Assembly (NCBI GenBank): GCA_034006965.1 | Contig: JAVERU010000015.1 | Coordinates: 1-36,778 of the forward strand | Source: Perlabentimonas sp034006965 | Lineage (GTDB): Bacteria; Bacteroidota; Bacteroidia; Bacteroidales; Tenuifilaceae | Length of the DNA stretch: 36,778 bases | Direction: 5' to 3' | Part shown: piece by piece, positions 24,327 through 32,424 of the stretch | Position numbering within the stretch: position 1 is the first letter of the stretch | Layout: every line of letters begins with the position of its first letter | Notes under the pieces: generated by a model | Database searches by the model: none | Told to the model about the DNA's origin: nothing | What the model saw: only the letters and a program-made list of their open reading frames with translations | Translations under genes and position numbers: made by a program

Positions 24327-25742
24327 CTATACTCCCCTCCCCCTAAACACTGTTATTAGCGTATATATAAGAATTTTAAAGTCGACAAAGAGCGACATAT
24401 TCTCGATATAGAGCAGATCATACTTTAACCGCTCTACCATCTCGTCTACATTCTCGGCATACCCGTACTTTACCTGTCCCCACGATGTGATTCCAGGTTT
24501 TACCTTTTGCAAATGGATATAATGGGGTGCTTCCTTTACAATCTGATCGATGTAAAACTGCCGTTCGGGCCTAGGGCCAACCAGCGACATATCGCCTTTA
24601 AGCACATTCCAAAAGTTAGGAATTTCATCGAAACGGGTTTTACGGAGGAATCGACCCAGTGGTGTAATGCGCTTATCGTTTTTTGTAGATAAGGCGGGGC
24701 CGTTGGCCTCGGCATCGACATACATCGATCGGAACTTATATATACTGAATGGTTTACCATATTGCCCTACCCGCTCCTGCGCAAAAAAAACTGGCCCTTT
24801 TGAGGTTAACTTTATCCCCACAGCAATTACAGCGATTACTGGAGATAGAACAACCAGGGCTATTGCTGAGGATACAAAATCAATAAGGGCCTTAATTTTC
24901 TGCTGCCAAATGGGCATTAAGTCGAAAGATATTTGAATAAGGGGTGTGCCAAAAATTTGTGACATCTTCACCCTACCCGTCAGAAAATCGTACATACTTG
25001 GAATGGCTTTTACCGATATGTTTAGCAGCAAAACCTCGTTCACTACACTGCTTAGCACCTTACTGTCCTTTTGGTCAACCGCCAAAACAATTTCATCAAT
25101 CTTAAATTCATCAACAACCTCTCGCAGCTTAGAGCAATTGCCCAAACAAGGTAGCTCACTGGCCAACATAGGGTTTACCTCAACCCCGGCTGAGATATAA
25201 CCTACTACCCGGTTTCCTTGAGGAATCCGCTCATTCCGAAACTCATTATATACCTTTAGAGCATTATCGCCGTCGCCAACAATAAGGGTAGGGAACGTAA
25301 GCTTACCCTTGCGTATACGATGAGTTGTTATTGATGTAACCATTAACCTAGGGAAATAGGTTAGGCTAAACTGAAGCAGTAGAAGGGTGAAGAATAGTTG
25401 GTAGTAGCTTTTATACGAAGCAACAAAATCATCAAGAAGCAGAAGGAAAAAGATGACGATAACTCCCAGTAGCGTTACACCAATTGATAGACCCAGCTCT
25501 TTAAGTCGTGAACGGCGAAGCACATCGCGATAAAAGCCAGCAACAAAGAAAAGCAAGACCCAAAATACAGGAAGAAATACCAAGCCCATAATTACGTTGG
25601 TATCGAACTCAAAACCAGGGTTATAGCCAAAAAGTTGTGGTTCAATAACCTCCTTCCGATAGCGATGAAACAATAGCCAAGCCACAAACGATCCTAATAG
25701 ATCGAACGCTAAATATTTTGCTACTTGTACTCTTTTGTTCAC
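24327..25742 (-). CDS. Undecaprenyl-phosphate sugar phosphotransferase (WcaJ/priming glycosyltransferase)
   Basis: 471-residue integral membrane enzyme that starts exopolysaccharide, capsule or O-antigen repeat units by linking a sugar-1-phosphate to undecaprenyl phosphate. About four N-terminal transmembrane helices are followed by a Rossmann-like CoA_binding_3 domain (FPTLIVGDGDNALKVYNEF). Another membrane-associated helix precedes the bacterial sugar transferase domain: ERVGQYGKPFSIYKFRSMYVDAE, RKTRFDEIPNFWNVLKGDMSLVGPRPE and KPGITSWGQVKYGYAENVDE. The start is GTG at 25742. No polysaccharide genes surround it, which is common for this gene in Bacteroidota. The sugar (glucose or another) is unknown. 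Confidence 0.93.
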   Translation of the reverse strand: MNKRVQVAKYLAFDLLGSFVAWLLFHRYRKEVIEPQLFGYNPGFEFDTNVIMGLVFLPVFWVLLFFVAGFYRDVLRRSRLKELGLSIGVTLLGVIVIFFLLLLDDFVASYKSYYQLFFTLLLLQFSLTYFPRLMVTSITTHRIRKGKLTFPTLIVGDGDNALKVYNEFRNERIPQGNRVVGYISAGVEVNPMLASELPCLGNCSKLREVVDEFKIDEIVLAVDQKDSKVLSSVVNEVLLLNISVKAIPSMYDFLTGRVKMSQIFGTPLIQISFDLMPIWQQKIKALIDFVSSAIALVVLSPVIAVIAVGIKLTSKGPVFFAQERVGQYGKPFSIYKFRSMYVDAEANGPALSTKNDKRITPLGRFLRKTRFDEIPNFWNVLKGDMSLVGPRPERQFYIDQIVKEAPHYIHLQKVKPGITSWGQVKYGYAENVDEMVERLKYDLLYIENMSLFVDFKILIYTLITVFRGRGV

Positions 25743-25897
25743 AATCTAGGCGGGTTTCGTTGCTCCGAAAGTAGTAAATTATGCCCGAATATGCTACAGG
25801 TCAGCAAAAATAGTATGTAAAAAAGCAAAAATGGAATGCTTAACGTCAGGTAATACTAAACGCCCATTCCCTGCTTTTTTCACAAGGGTTTAAGCCC

Positions 25898-25905
25898 TAT
25901 ATTTG
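25898..25905 (+). promoter_or_regulatory. Probable -7 promoter box of pcm
   Basis: TATATTTG followed by CAC fits the TAnnTTTG consensus 49 bp before the pcm ATG. An upstream T-run (CTTTTTTC near 25875) occupies the -33 region without a clear TTG. Confidence 0.5.
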
Positions 25906-25954
25906 CACCAAATATATTCATCTTGTTAAATCCTACAAATCCAGAAATATCAAT

Positions 25955-26599
25955 ATGGAGGACTCATTTAGGCACAAGGGATTGCGAAAGAAACTGGTTG
26001 AAGAAATCCGCAGCAAGGGGATTACATGCGAAAAGGTACTTGCTGCCATCAACAAAGTGCCTAGACATCTTTTTATGGAAAGCGGATTCCTGAGCTTCTC
26101 GTATAAGGACTCGGCATTCCCCATTGGAGCAGGACAAACCATCTCACAACCCTATACGGTTGCATTCCAAACCGAACTGCTTGACATTAAACCTCAGGAG
26201 AAGGTATTAGAAATTGGCACAGGTTCGGGGTACCAAACAGCGGTGCTACTTGAGATGGGAGCAAAAGTTTACACCATCGAGCGGCAGCATGAACTTTACG
26301 TAAAAGCAAAAACCCTACTCGAAAAGCTTAACTACACTCCCCACTTTTTTTACGGTGATGGATACCAAGGTAAACCAACCTATGGCCCCTACCATAAAAT
26401 TTTGGTCACTGCTGGAGCACCAGAAATTCCAACCAAACTTATTGAACAGCTAGTTGTTGGAGGCAAAATGGTGATTCCCGTGGGCGATGGTACAGGGCAG
26501 AATATGATGCTTGTAGAAAAAGTTTCGGAAACAGATACTCGCATATCGAACCATGGACGCTTTGTTTTTGTTCCATTACTAAAGGGGACAAATAAGTAG
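25955..26599 (+). CDS. pcm: Protein-L-isoaspartate O-methyltransferase
   Basis: Repairs age-damaged proteins by methylating L-isoaspartyl residues with SAM, which allows conversion back to aspartate. 214 residues, the usual length. Conserved GAGQTISQPYTVAFQTELL (substrate-binding), motif I VLEIGTGSGYQTAVLLEMG and the C-terminal KLIEQLVVGGKMVIPVG are visible. It lies 29 bp upstream of the MBL-fold gene and is likely co-transcribed with it. Confidence 0.95.
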   Translation: MEDSFRHKGLRKKLVEEIRSKGITCEKVLAAINKVPRHLFMESGFLSFSYKDSAFPIGAGQTISQPYTVAFQTELLDIKPQEKVLEIGTGSGYQTAVLLEMGAKVYTIERQHELYVKAKTLLEKLNYTPHFFYGDGYQGKPTYGPYHKILVTAGAPEIPTKLIEQLVVGGKMVIPVGDGTGQNMMLVEKVSETDTRISNHGRFVFVPLLKGTNK

Positions 26600-26628
26600 C
26601 TGAAAAAAAAACATCAAACCACATAACA

Positions 26629-27267
26629 ATGACAGCAGTTGAAACATTCGTTTTTAACCCATTCCAAGAGAACACATACATTGTATACGATGAAACCAAG
26701 GCGTGTATAATAGTGGATGCAGGGTGCCATAGCACAGATGAGCAGGATGAGCTTGTCAACTTTATCGAAACCAACGGGCTGAAACCCAAGCTGGCTGTTA
26801 ACACCCATGGGCATGTTGACCATATCTTAGGAAGTGCATTTGTGAAAAAGAGGTATGGTATTAACATTGCAGGAAACCCCGAGGACCTACCCCTAATTCA
26901 AATGGCCCCAACCCAAGCATTAATGTACGGATTGACCATTGATGATGTACCCTCAATTGATGAAAACCTTAACGATGACGATGTGGTTGCTTTCGGCAAT
27001 ACCAAGCTACAGGTGATACATACCCCTGGGCACTCGTTGGGTAGTATTTGTTTGCATAATGAGGACAAGGGTTACCTTTTATCGGGCGATACCCTTTTTA
27101 GGGGTTCCATTGGGCGAACCGATCTACCCGGAGGAAACTATGATCGGATAATTGAGAGTATTAAAAACAAGTTGCTTTCCCTAAACTCAGACACCAAGGT
27201 TTACCCTGGCCATGGAGAGGCAAGCAGCATAGGCTGGGAAAAGAGCAACAACCCTTTTCTTGCATAA
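26629..27267 (+). CDS. MBL-fold metallo-hydrolase, glyoxalase II-like (YcbL type)
   Basis: 212-residue metallo-beta-lactamase fold protein. The metal motif is NTHGHVDHILGS, followed by HTPGHSLGSICLH, SGDTLFRGSIGRTDLPGG and YPGHGEASSIGWEKSNNPFL. This short form resembles YcbL-type hydroxyacylglutathione hydrolases, which lack the C-terminal glutathione-binding domain of GloB. The in vivo substrate is unknown. It follows pcm closely and may share its transcript; gcvP begins 161 bp later. Confidence 0.9.
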   Translation: MTAVETFVFNPFQENTYIVYDETKACIIVDAGCHSTDEQDELVNFIETNGLKPKLAVNTHGHVDHILGSAFVKKRYGINIAGNPEDLPLIQMAPTQALMYGLTIDDVPSIDENLNDDDVVAFGNTKLQVIHTPGHSLGSICLHNEDKGYLLSGDTLFRGSIGRTDLPGGNYDRIIESIKNKLLSLNSDTKVYPGHGEASSIGWEKSNNPFLA

Positions 27268-27428
27268 AATCAGCCCAACGCTGATATTACTTACTAATTA
27301 GAAAAACTAACAAGAATTATTCGAGAAATTGTAAGCAATTTTCTAATTTTACAAAAAATTTGTAATAACCGCAATCGTTTTAAATCGGCACAACAATTAT
27401 AGTAATAACCAAGTAAAAAATTGAATAT

Positions 27429-30296
27429 ATGTCAACCGAACGCTTTGTATCCCGCCACATTGGCCCCCGCGATAGCGAAATTGACGAAATGTTGAAAGCT
27501 GTTGGGGTTAAATCGATAGATGAACTAATAGACCAAACTGTTCCCAAGGGAATTAGGATGGAGAAGCCCCTAAACTTGCCCGAACCGCTATCGGAGAGCG
27601 AGTACCTTGGCAAGATCAAATCGCTGGCATCAAAGAATAAGCTATTTCGCACTTTCATTGGCATGGGGTACTACGGCACTCACACCCCATCGGTGATTCT
27701 ACGGAATATCTTTGAAAACCCAGGATGGTACACCTCATATACTCCATACCAGGCTGAGATTAGCCAAGGTCGACTTGAGGCGCTGCTTAACTTCCAAACC
27801 ATGGTTATGGATCTAACCAAGATGGAGATCGCCAACGCCTCGCTGCTCGACGAATCGACTGCAGCAGCCGAGGCCATGCTCATGATGCACAGCCTACGCC
27901 CACGCCAAGCCGTAAAAGAGGGACATAACGTTATTTTTGTAGATAGCGATGTGTTTCCACAAAACCTTGAGGTAATTGAAACGCGCGCCAATCCCCTGGG
28001 CATTGAGGTGGTAACCGGATGCTACAGCGAGTACAAGTTTACAGGCAAGGAGTTTGGCGTAATTGTACAGTACCCATCGGCTAAGGGTAACATTCGCGAT
28101 TATGCAGCTTTTGCTGCCAAAGCCAAGGAGAATGGCGCATTCGTTTCGGTAATTGCCGATATCTTGGCGCTTGCCCTTATTACACCTCCGGGTGAGTGGG
28201 GTGCCGATATTGTTGTTGGATCGACCCAACGCTTTGGAATTCCCATGGGATTTGGTGGCCCACACGCAGCCTACTTCGCCACCAAGGAGGAGTACAAACG
28301 CAATCTGCCAGGTCGTATAATTGGAGTTTCTGTTGATAAGCATGGCAACAAGGCGCTACGCATGGCGCTACAAACCCGTGAGCAGCATATTAAGCGCGAA
28401 CGTGCAACATCCAATATCTGTACTGCCCAGGCACTGCTCGCCACTATGGCTGGTATGTACGCTGTTTACCATGGCCCCGAGGGCATAAAGCGTATTGCAT
28501 CGCATGCGCACGCTGCAGCTGTAACCATTGCAAAAGAGCTAGAGAAACTTGGCTACAAGCAGAATGTGAAGAATATCTTCGATACGCTTGAGGTAGAACT
28601 TCCATCGGGCGTAAAGGCCGATATGATTAGGCGGAAAGCTATCGACAAGGAGATTAACCTTAACTACAAAAAGAATGGAACCATTGGCCTAAGCACCGAT
28701 GAGCTTACATCAGCTGCCGATATCAACAGTATTATTGAGATTTTTGCTGAGGTAGCAGGCAAACCAGCCACAAAGGTCAACTCTATTGAGAGCATCAACA
28801 ATATACCTGAAAACTTGAAACGCAAATCGGAGTACCTAACCGATAAGGTTTTTAACCTGTTCCACTCCGAAACCGAGATGATGCGCTACATCAAGCGCCT
28901 TGAGCGAAAGGATATCGCCCTTAACCACAGCATGATTTCACTGGGTAGCTGTACCATGAAGCTGAACGCCGCGACCGAAATGCTACCGCTTAGCTGGATT
29001 GAGTTTGGCAATATTCACCCATTTGTTCCCTCCGACCAGGCCCAGGGTTACATGAGCCTTATCTGTGAGCTGGAGCAACTGCTTGCCGAGATTACCGGTT
29101 TCGATGCCGTTTCGCTTCAACCCAACTCGGGTGCAGCAGGCGAGTACGCCGGGCTAATGGTTATCCGCGAGTACCACAAAAGCCGTGGCGACAACCACCG
29201 AAACGTGGTGCTAATTCCCTCGTCGGCGCACGGGACCAACCCCGCAAGCGCTGCTATGGCAGGAATGGAGGTTGTGGTTGTTGCTTGTGATGAGAATGGG
29301 AACATCTCCATAGATGATCTGAAAGCCAAAGCCGAGAAGCACAAGGACAACCTATCATCGTTCATGGTTACTTACCCATCTACCCACGGCGTTTTTGAGC
29401 CAGAGATTAAGGAGATGATTAAGATTATCCACGATAACGGTGGACAGGTATACATGGATGGTGCCAATATGAACGCACAGGTTGGACTAACCAGCCCGGG
29501 CATTATGCATGCCGATGTTTGCCACCTGAACCTGCACAAAACATTTGCTATACCCCATGGTGGTGGTGGACCAGGTGTTGGCCCCATTGGCGTAGCCAAG
29601 CATTTAACCCCATTCCTACCCACCCACCCCGTTGTTAAAACCGGAGGAGAGAAGGGAATAACTGCCATAGCTGCTGCTCCTTGGGGAAGCGCAATGGTAG
29701 TATCAATTACTTATGGGTATATTTTGATGCTGGGCGCAGAAGGGTTGAAGAAGGCAACTGAACTAGCTATTCTTAATGCAAATTATTTGGCCGCTAAGCT
29801 AAAGGGCCATTTTGAGGTGCTTTACACCGGCAAGACTGGCCGTGTAGCTCACGAGATGATTCTGGATTGCCGCCACTTTAAGCAAACATACGGAGTAGAG
29901 ACTGGCGATATTGCCCGTAGATTGATGGACTTCGGATTCCACGCTCCCACCCTATCGTTCCCTGTTCACGAAACGCTGATGGTAGAACCTACTGAGAGCG
30001 AATCGTTGCAGGAGCTGAACAGGTTTATCGAGGCTATGATAGAAATCAAAAAAGAGCTCGATGAGATTAAGGATGGTAAGGCCGACAAGGAGGATAACGT
30101 TGTGAAGAATGCCCCACATACTGTGATTGAGGTAACTGCCGATGAGTGGAACCATAGCTACAGCCGACAAAAAGCAGCCTACCCATTAAGCTGGTTGGCA
30201 ACTAACAAGTACTGGCCCACCGTTGGAAAAATTGACTCGGGCTACGGCGACCGCAACTTAGTGTGCTCTTGCGCTCCTATTGAGGATTATCTGTAG
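27429..30296 (+). CDS. gcvP: Glycine dehydrogenase (decarboxylating), P protein of the glycine cleavage system
   Basis: PLP-dependent P protein that decarboxylates glycine and passes the methylamine group to the lipoyl group of the H protein. 955 residues, the fused full-length form with both halves. The N-terminal RHIGPRDSEIDEML and catalytic-half motif HLNLHKTFAIPHGGGGPG carry the Schiff-base Lys704. A charged stretch (KDGKADKEDNVVKN, about residue 880-895) is also found in other Bacteroidota. gcvH and gcvT are not in the window. No glycine-riboswitch-like structure was recognised in the 161-bp leader. Confidence 0.97.
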   Translation: MSTERFVSRHIGPRDSEIDEMLKAVGVKSIDELIDQTVPKGIRMEKPLNLPEPLSESEYLGKIKSLASKNKLFRTFIGMGYYGTHTPSVILRNIFENPGWYTSYTPYQAEISQGRLEALLNFQTMVMDLTKMEIANASLLDESTAAAEAMLMMHSLRPRQAVKEGHNVIFVDSDVFPQNLEVIETRANPLGIEVVTGCYSEYKFTGKEFGVIVQYPSAKGNIRDYAAFAAKAKENGAFVSVIADILALALITPPGEWGADIVVGSTQRFGIPMGFGGPHAAYFATKEEYKRNLPGRIIGVSVDKHGNKALRMALQTREQHIKRERATSNICTAQALLATMAGMYAVYHGPEGIKRIASHAHAAAVTIAKELEKLGYKQNVKNIFDTLEVELPSGVKADMIRRKAIDKEINLNYKKNGTIGLSTDELTSAADINSIIEIFAEVAGKPATKVNSIESINNIPENLKRKSEYLTDKVFNLFHSETEMMRYIKRLERKDIALNHSMISLGSCTMKLNAATEMLPLSWIEFGNIHPFVPSDQAQGYMSLICELEQLLAEITGFDAVSLQPNSGAAGEYAGLMVIREYHKSRGDNHRNVVLIPSSAHGTNPASAAMAGMEVVVVACDENGNISIDDLKAKAEKHKDNLSSFMVTYPSTHGVFEPEIKEMIKIIHDNGGQVYMDGANMNAQVGLTSPGIMHADVCHLNLHKTFAIPHGGGGPGVGPIGVAKHLTPFLPTHPVVKTGGEKGITAIAAAPWGSAMVVSITYGYILMLGAEGLKKATELAILNANYLAAKLKGHFEVLYTGKTGRVAHEMILDCRHFKQTYGVETGDIARRLMDFGFHAPTLSFPVHETLMVEPTESESLQELNRFIEAMIEIKKELDEIKDGKADKEDNVVKNAPHTVIEVTADEWNHSYSRQKAAYPLSWLATNKYWPTVGKIDSGYGDRNLVCSCAPIEDYL

Positions 30297-30306
30297 AGTA
30301 TATCGA

Positions 30307-30357
30307 GTTTTCTCACAAAAAAAGCAGGCCGTAAGCCTGCTTTTTTTGTGAGAAAAC
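30307..30357. terminator. Perfect 23-bp-stem bidirectional terminator
   Basis: Two 23-bp arms (30307-30329 and 30335-30357) pair without mismatch around the 5-nt loop CGTAA. The stem contains A7/T7 on its two sides, so either strand yields a GC core followed by a T-run. It separates the convergent gcvP and DUF2721 genes and can terminate both. Confidence 0.95.
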
Positions 30358-30398
30358 AATATTATTGCTTGGTAGAAAAACTAGGTCTTGCTGGATTT

Positions 30399-30791
30399 TT
30401 ACTGCTGCTTCTCAATATCGCTCAAATGAATGTCGAGCGCCTTAACAGATATCTGTATCTCCCATACCGAAAGGGCTAGCGAAGCAATTAGCAGTAGGAG
30501 TGCAATACCAAATATTACCTCCGCCCAAACGGTTTCGCCAATGTAAATAAGGAACATGCTAAGAACGCAAAGCAAAAGGCTAGTAATACCCAGAATTTGC
30601 ATGTACCTTATGATGTGAACCCTGATGCGTAGATTATTAATCTGTCCAAGCAGCACGCTATCGGCATTCTGCTTGTACTGTGCATGCAAATTGCGTATTA
30701 GCTGTGCCAATGCCAAAAATCGGTTGGTATAGGCCAGTAGCAGTAACGATATGGCTGAAAACAACAGTGTAGGGGTGGTTAGCGTTAGCAT
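30399..30791 (-). CDS. DUF2721 membrane protein
   Basis: 130-residue hydrophobic protein of the DUF2721 family. Three hydrophobic helices are visible: residues 7-24, about 64-87 and about 88-110. Between the first two is a polar, basic segment (LAQLIRNLHAQYKQ, RIRVHIIRYMQILG), and a charged C-terminal tail (DIHLSDIEKQQ) follows. The family's function is unknown. It has no partner genes; the gene ends opposite gcvP at a shared terminator. Confidence 0.85.
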   Translation of the reverse strand: MLTLTTPTLLFSAISLLLLAYTNRFLALAQLIRNLHAQYKQNADSVLLGQINNLRIRVHIIRYMQILGITSLLLCVLSMFLIYIGETVWAEVIFGIALLLLIASLALSVWEIQISVKALDIHLSDIEKQQ

Positions 30792-30890
30792 ATTGTATTA
30801 TTTAGGAGATTTATAATCATCTATCAACCGGGCTAACTCCCGCAACAGTACAAGCGGTAAAGGTATTGCAAACACGCCGTAAGGGAGCTG

Positions 30891-30997
30891 TCCTAAACGG
30901 TCACTTCGATAGGTGGTCAGTGAGTTTATCGAACTGCTCAGTGACCATTGTATTCAAACTAACATCCTAAACAGTCACTTCGACAGGCTCAGTGACC
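30891..30997. repeat. Duplicated palindromic GTCACTTCGACAGGC-type elements
   Basis: Two related segments, both beginning CCTAAAC(A/G)GTCACTTCGA: 30891-30946 and 30964-30997. The second reads GTCACTTCGACAGGCTCAG then TGAC, a 23-bp near-palindrome. The first is longer and decayed, and contains an inverted copy near 30920-30946. Elements of this kind are widespread extragenic palindromes in Bacteroidota (from general knowledge, not searched). Confidence 0.8.
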
Positions 30998-31017
30998 GAT
31001 ACTAGTTCAACCTTAAC

Positions 31018-31171
31018 AACTTACCTGCTCAAATGCCTTTTAGGTCAATCAATCATCCAATCATCCAATCATCCAATCATCCAATCATCCAATCATCCAA
31101 TCATCCAATCATCCAATCATCCAATCATCCAACGTACCTGCTCAAACGCCATTCAGGCAGGTTAATCAATC
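31018..31171. repeat. Direct repeats flanking the 8-mer array
   Basis: The left copy (31018-31054) and the right copy (31131-31171) share AAC-T/G-TACCTGCTCAAA, then GCC, TT, AGG and end in AATCAATC. They bracket the ten-unit array exactly. The right copy keeps CAGGCAGG, the right arm of the hairpin element at 9135-9163 and 32279-32307, but its left arm has lost four bases. Confidence 0.8.
31051..31130. repeat. Tandem array of ten perfect AATCATCC units
   Basis: Exactly 80 bp made of an 8-bp unit without any mismatch. Read on the other strand the unit is GATTGGAT, one base different from the GATTGAAT unit at 9085-9134. No spacer sequences exist between units, so it is a simple tandem repeat. 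Confidence 0.97.
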
Positions 31172-31182
31172 AGCCGCTGTCT

Positions 31183-32181
31183 CTACCTCAACATTTTAAC
31201 CTTCCTTGAAATCGCATCCTCAATCACCATCGCAAAAACATCGCCCATGGTAAGCCCTAAGGCCTCCACTTGCTGGGGAACGATGCTGGTTTCGCTCATC
31301 CCGGGCACGGTGTTTACTTCAAGGAAAAACAGCTTTTTATTACTATAGATATAATCGATACGAACAATACCTCGGCAGCTAAGCCTATCGTAAATTTCGG
31401 ACGAAACCGATTGGATTTGGTCTGTTAGCTCGTCGGGAATACGGGCAGGGGTAATCTCCTCTACCTGATTCTCGTACTTTGCTCCGTAGTCGAAGAACTC
31501 ATTCTTGGGAACTATCTCAGTTACCGGTAGCACCAACGTTTTATTCTGTGTTTTCACCACGCCGCAGGTTAACTCCACTCCCGGAATAAACTCCTCAACA
31601 AGAGCCACGTTATCCTCTGTGAACGATTTTTCGAGCGCAGGGATTAGATCACCAGCATTCTTCACCTTGGTAATTCCATAGCTGCTACCGCTCTCGTTGG
31701 GCTTTACAAAAACGGGAAGACCAAGCGATTCTACTATATCATCGGCATTAACCTTTTGCCCCTTTAGCATGCTAACTTCTTTTGCTAAATGAACATCAAT
31801 ACCATTGAGCATCCGCTTGGTTGCCTGCTTATTAAAGGTTACGGATGTGTTCATCACTCCACCGGTTGTATATGGAATGCCCATCATCTCGAAGTACCCC
31901 TGAAGCAATCCATTCTCGCCGGGTGTACCGTGAATAGCAATCAATGCGCAATCGAACCGAATGACCTCATCATCAACATTAGCGGTAAAGGAGTCCCAAG
32001 AAACAAGATAATCACCCTTGGGGTGCTTTAAGGTAAACGAAGTGTCCTTAACTAGGACGGTATAAACATTATAACGTTGGGAGTCGAGCCATTTTGCAAT
32101 TTGGGCTGCACCCTTAAGCGAAATACCCTCCTCAGAAGAGTTTCCACCCGCTATGATGGCGATATTGAGCGTTGATGTCAT
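31183..32181 (-). CDS. ddl: D-alanine--D-alanine ligase
   Basis: ATP-grasp enzyme that joins two D-Ala for the peptidoglycan stem peptide, in the cytoplasm. 332 residues. The N-terminal IAIIAGGNSSEEGISLKGA is typical of Ddl, and the ATP-grasp core shows GLPVFVKPNESGSSYGITKV, LVEEFIPGVELTCGVV and the metal-binding end FFLEVNTVPGMSETS. It lies 243 bp downstream of the RluA gene on the same strand, with repeat DNA between, so co-transcription is possible but not certain. Confidence 0.96.
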   Translation of the reverse strand: MTSTLNIAIIAGGNSSEEGISLKGAAQIAKWLDSQRYNVYTVLVKDTSFTLKHPKGDYLVSWDSFTANVDDEVIRFDCALIAIHGTPGENGLLQGYFEMMGIPYTTGGVMNTSVTFNKQATKRMLNGIDVHLAKEVSMLKGQKVNADDIVESLGLPVFVKPNESGSSYGITKVKNAGDLIPALEKSFTEDNVALVEEFIPGVELTCGVVKTQNKTLVLPVTEIVPKNEFFDYGAKYENQVEEITPARIPDELTDQIQSVSSEIYDRLSCRGIVRIDYIYSNKKLFFLEVNTVPGMSETSIVPQQVEALGLTMGDVFAMVIEDAISRKVKMLR

Positions 32182-32254
32182 GTGATTGTTCAGATAAAAT
32201 ATTTTTCTATGAGCAAAGATAATGAAAATGTTTTGCTAGTATGGGTGCGAGGGA

Positions 32255-32385
32255 TTTAGTAATCGGTAATCGGTAATCCCTGCCTGCCTTGACGGCAGTC
32301 AGGCAGGGGTGAACGGTGATCGGTGATCAGTAAAATTTTGTCTTCCGACTTACGAACTTATGACTTTAGACTTTCAACCCTAAAC
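32255..32385. repeat. Low-complexity spacer with a second hairpin element
   Basis: Between the RluA-type gene and ddl. It contains TAATCGGTAATCGGTAATC, a hairpin (CCTGCCTG at 32279-32286, CAGGCAGG at 32300-32307, 13-nt loop), GGTGATCGGTGATC, and a run with about 8-bp periodicity (GACTTACGAACTTATGACTT, continuing to 32376). It has the look of decayed tandem repeats. Confidence 0.75.
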
Positions 32386-32424
32386 ATTTTATGAACTTAA
32401 TGAAATATAGGCACTTAACAAAAT

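Larger units (their letters stand above)
30792..31182. other. Gene-free stretch with three kinds of repeats
   Basis: About 390 bp between the DUF2721 gene and ddl without a plausible gene. It holds duplicated palindromic elements (30891-30997), an array of ten 8-bp units (31051-31130) and a pair of roughly 40-bp direct repeats flanking the array, the right one containing a decayed hairpin element. Nothing is recognised in 30792-30890. Confidence 0.85.

Noticed and set aside
27268..27428. Glycine riboswitch upstream of gcvP
   Set aside because: The 161-bp leader is A/T rich and lacks the conserved purine-rich cores of the glycine aptamer. Only a weak A/T hairpin near 27324-27344 is visible.
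30040..30120. Charged insertion in the C-terminal part of GcvP as a novel domain
   Set aside because: Similar charged segments occur in P proteins of other Bacteroidota from general knowledge, and the reading frame and motifs continue normally.
31051..31130. CRISPR-like array
   Set aside because: The 8-bp unit is perfectly tandem with no spacers, and no cas genes are in the window.
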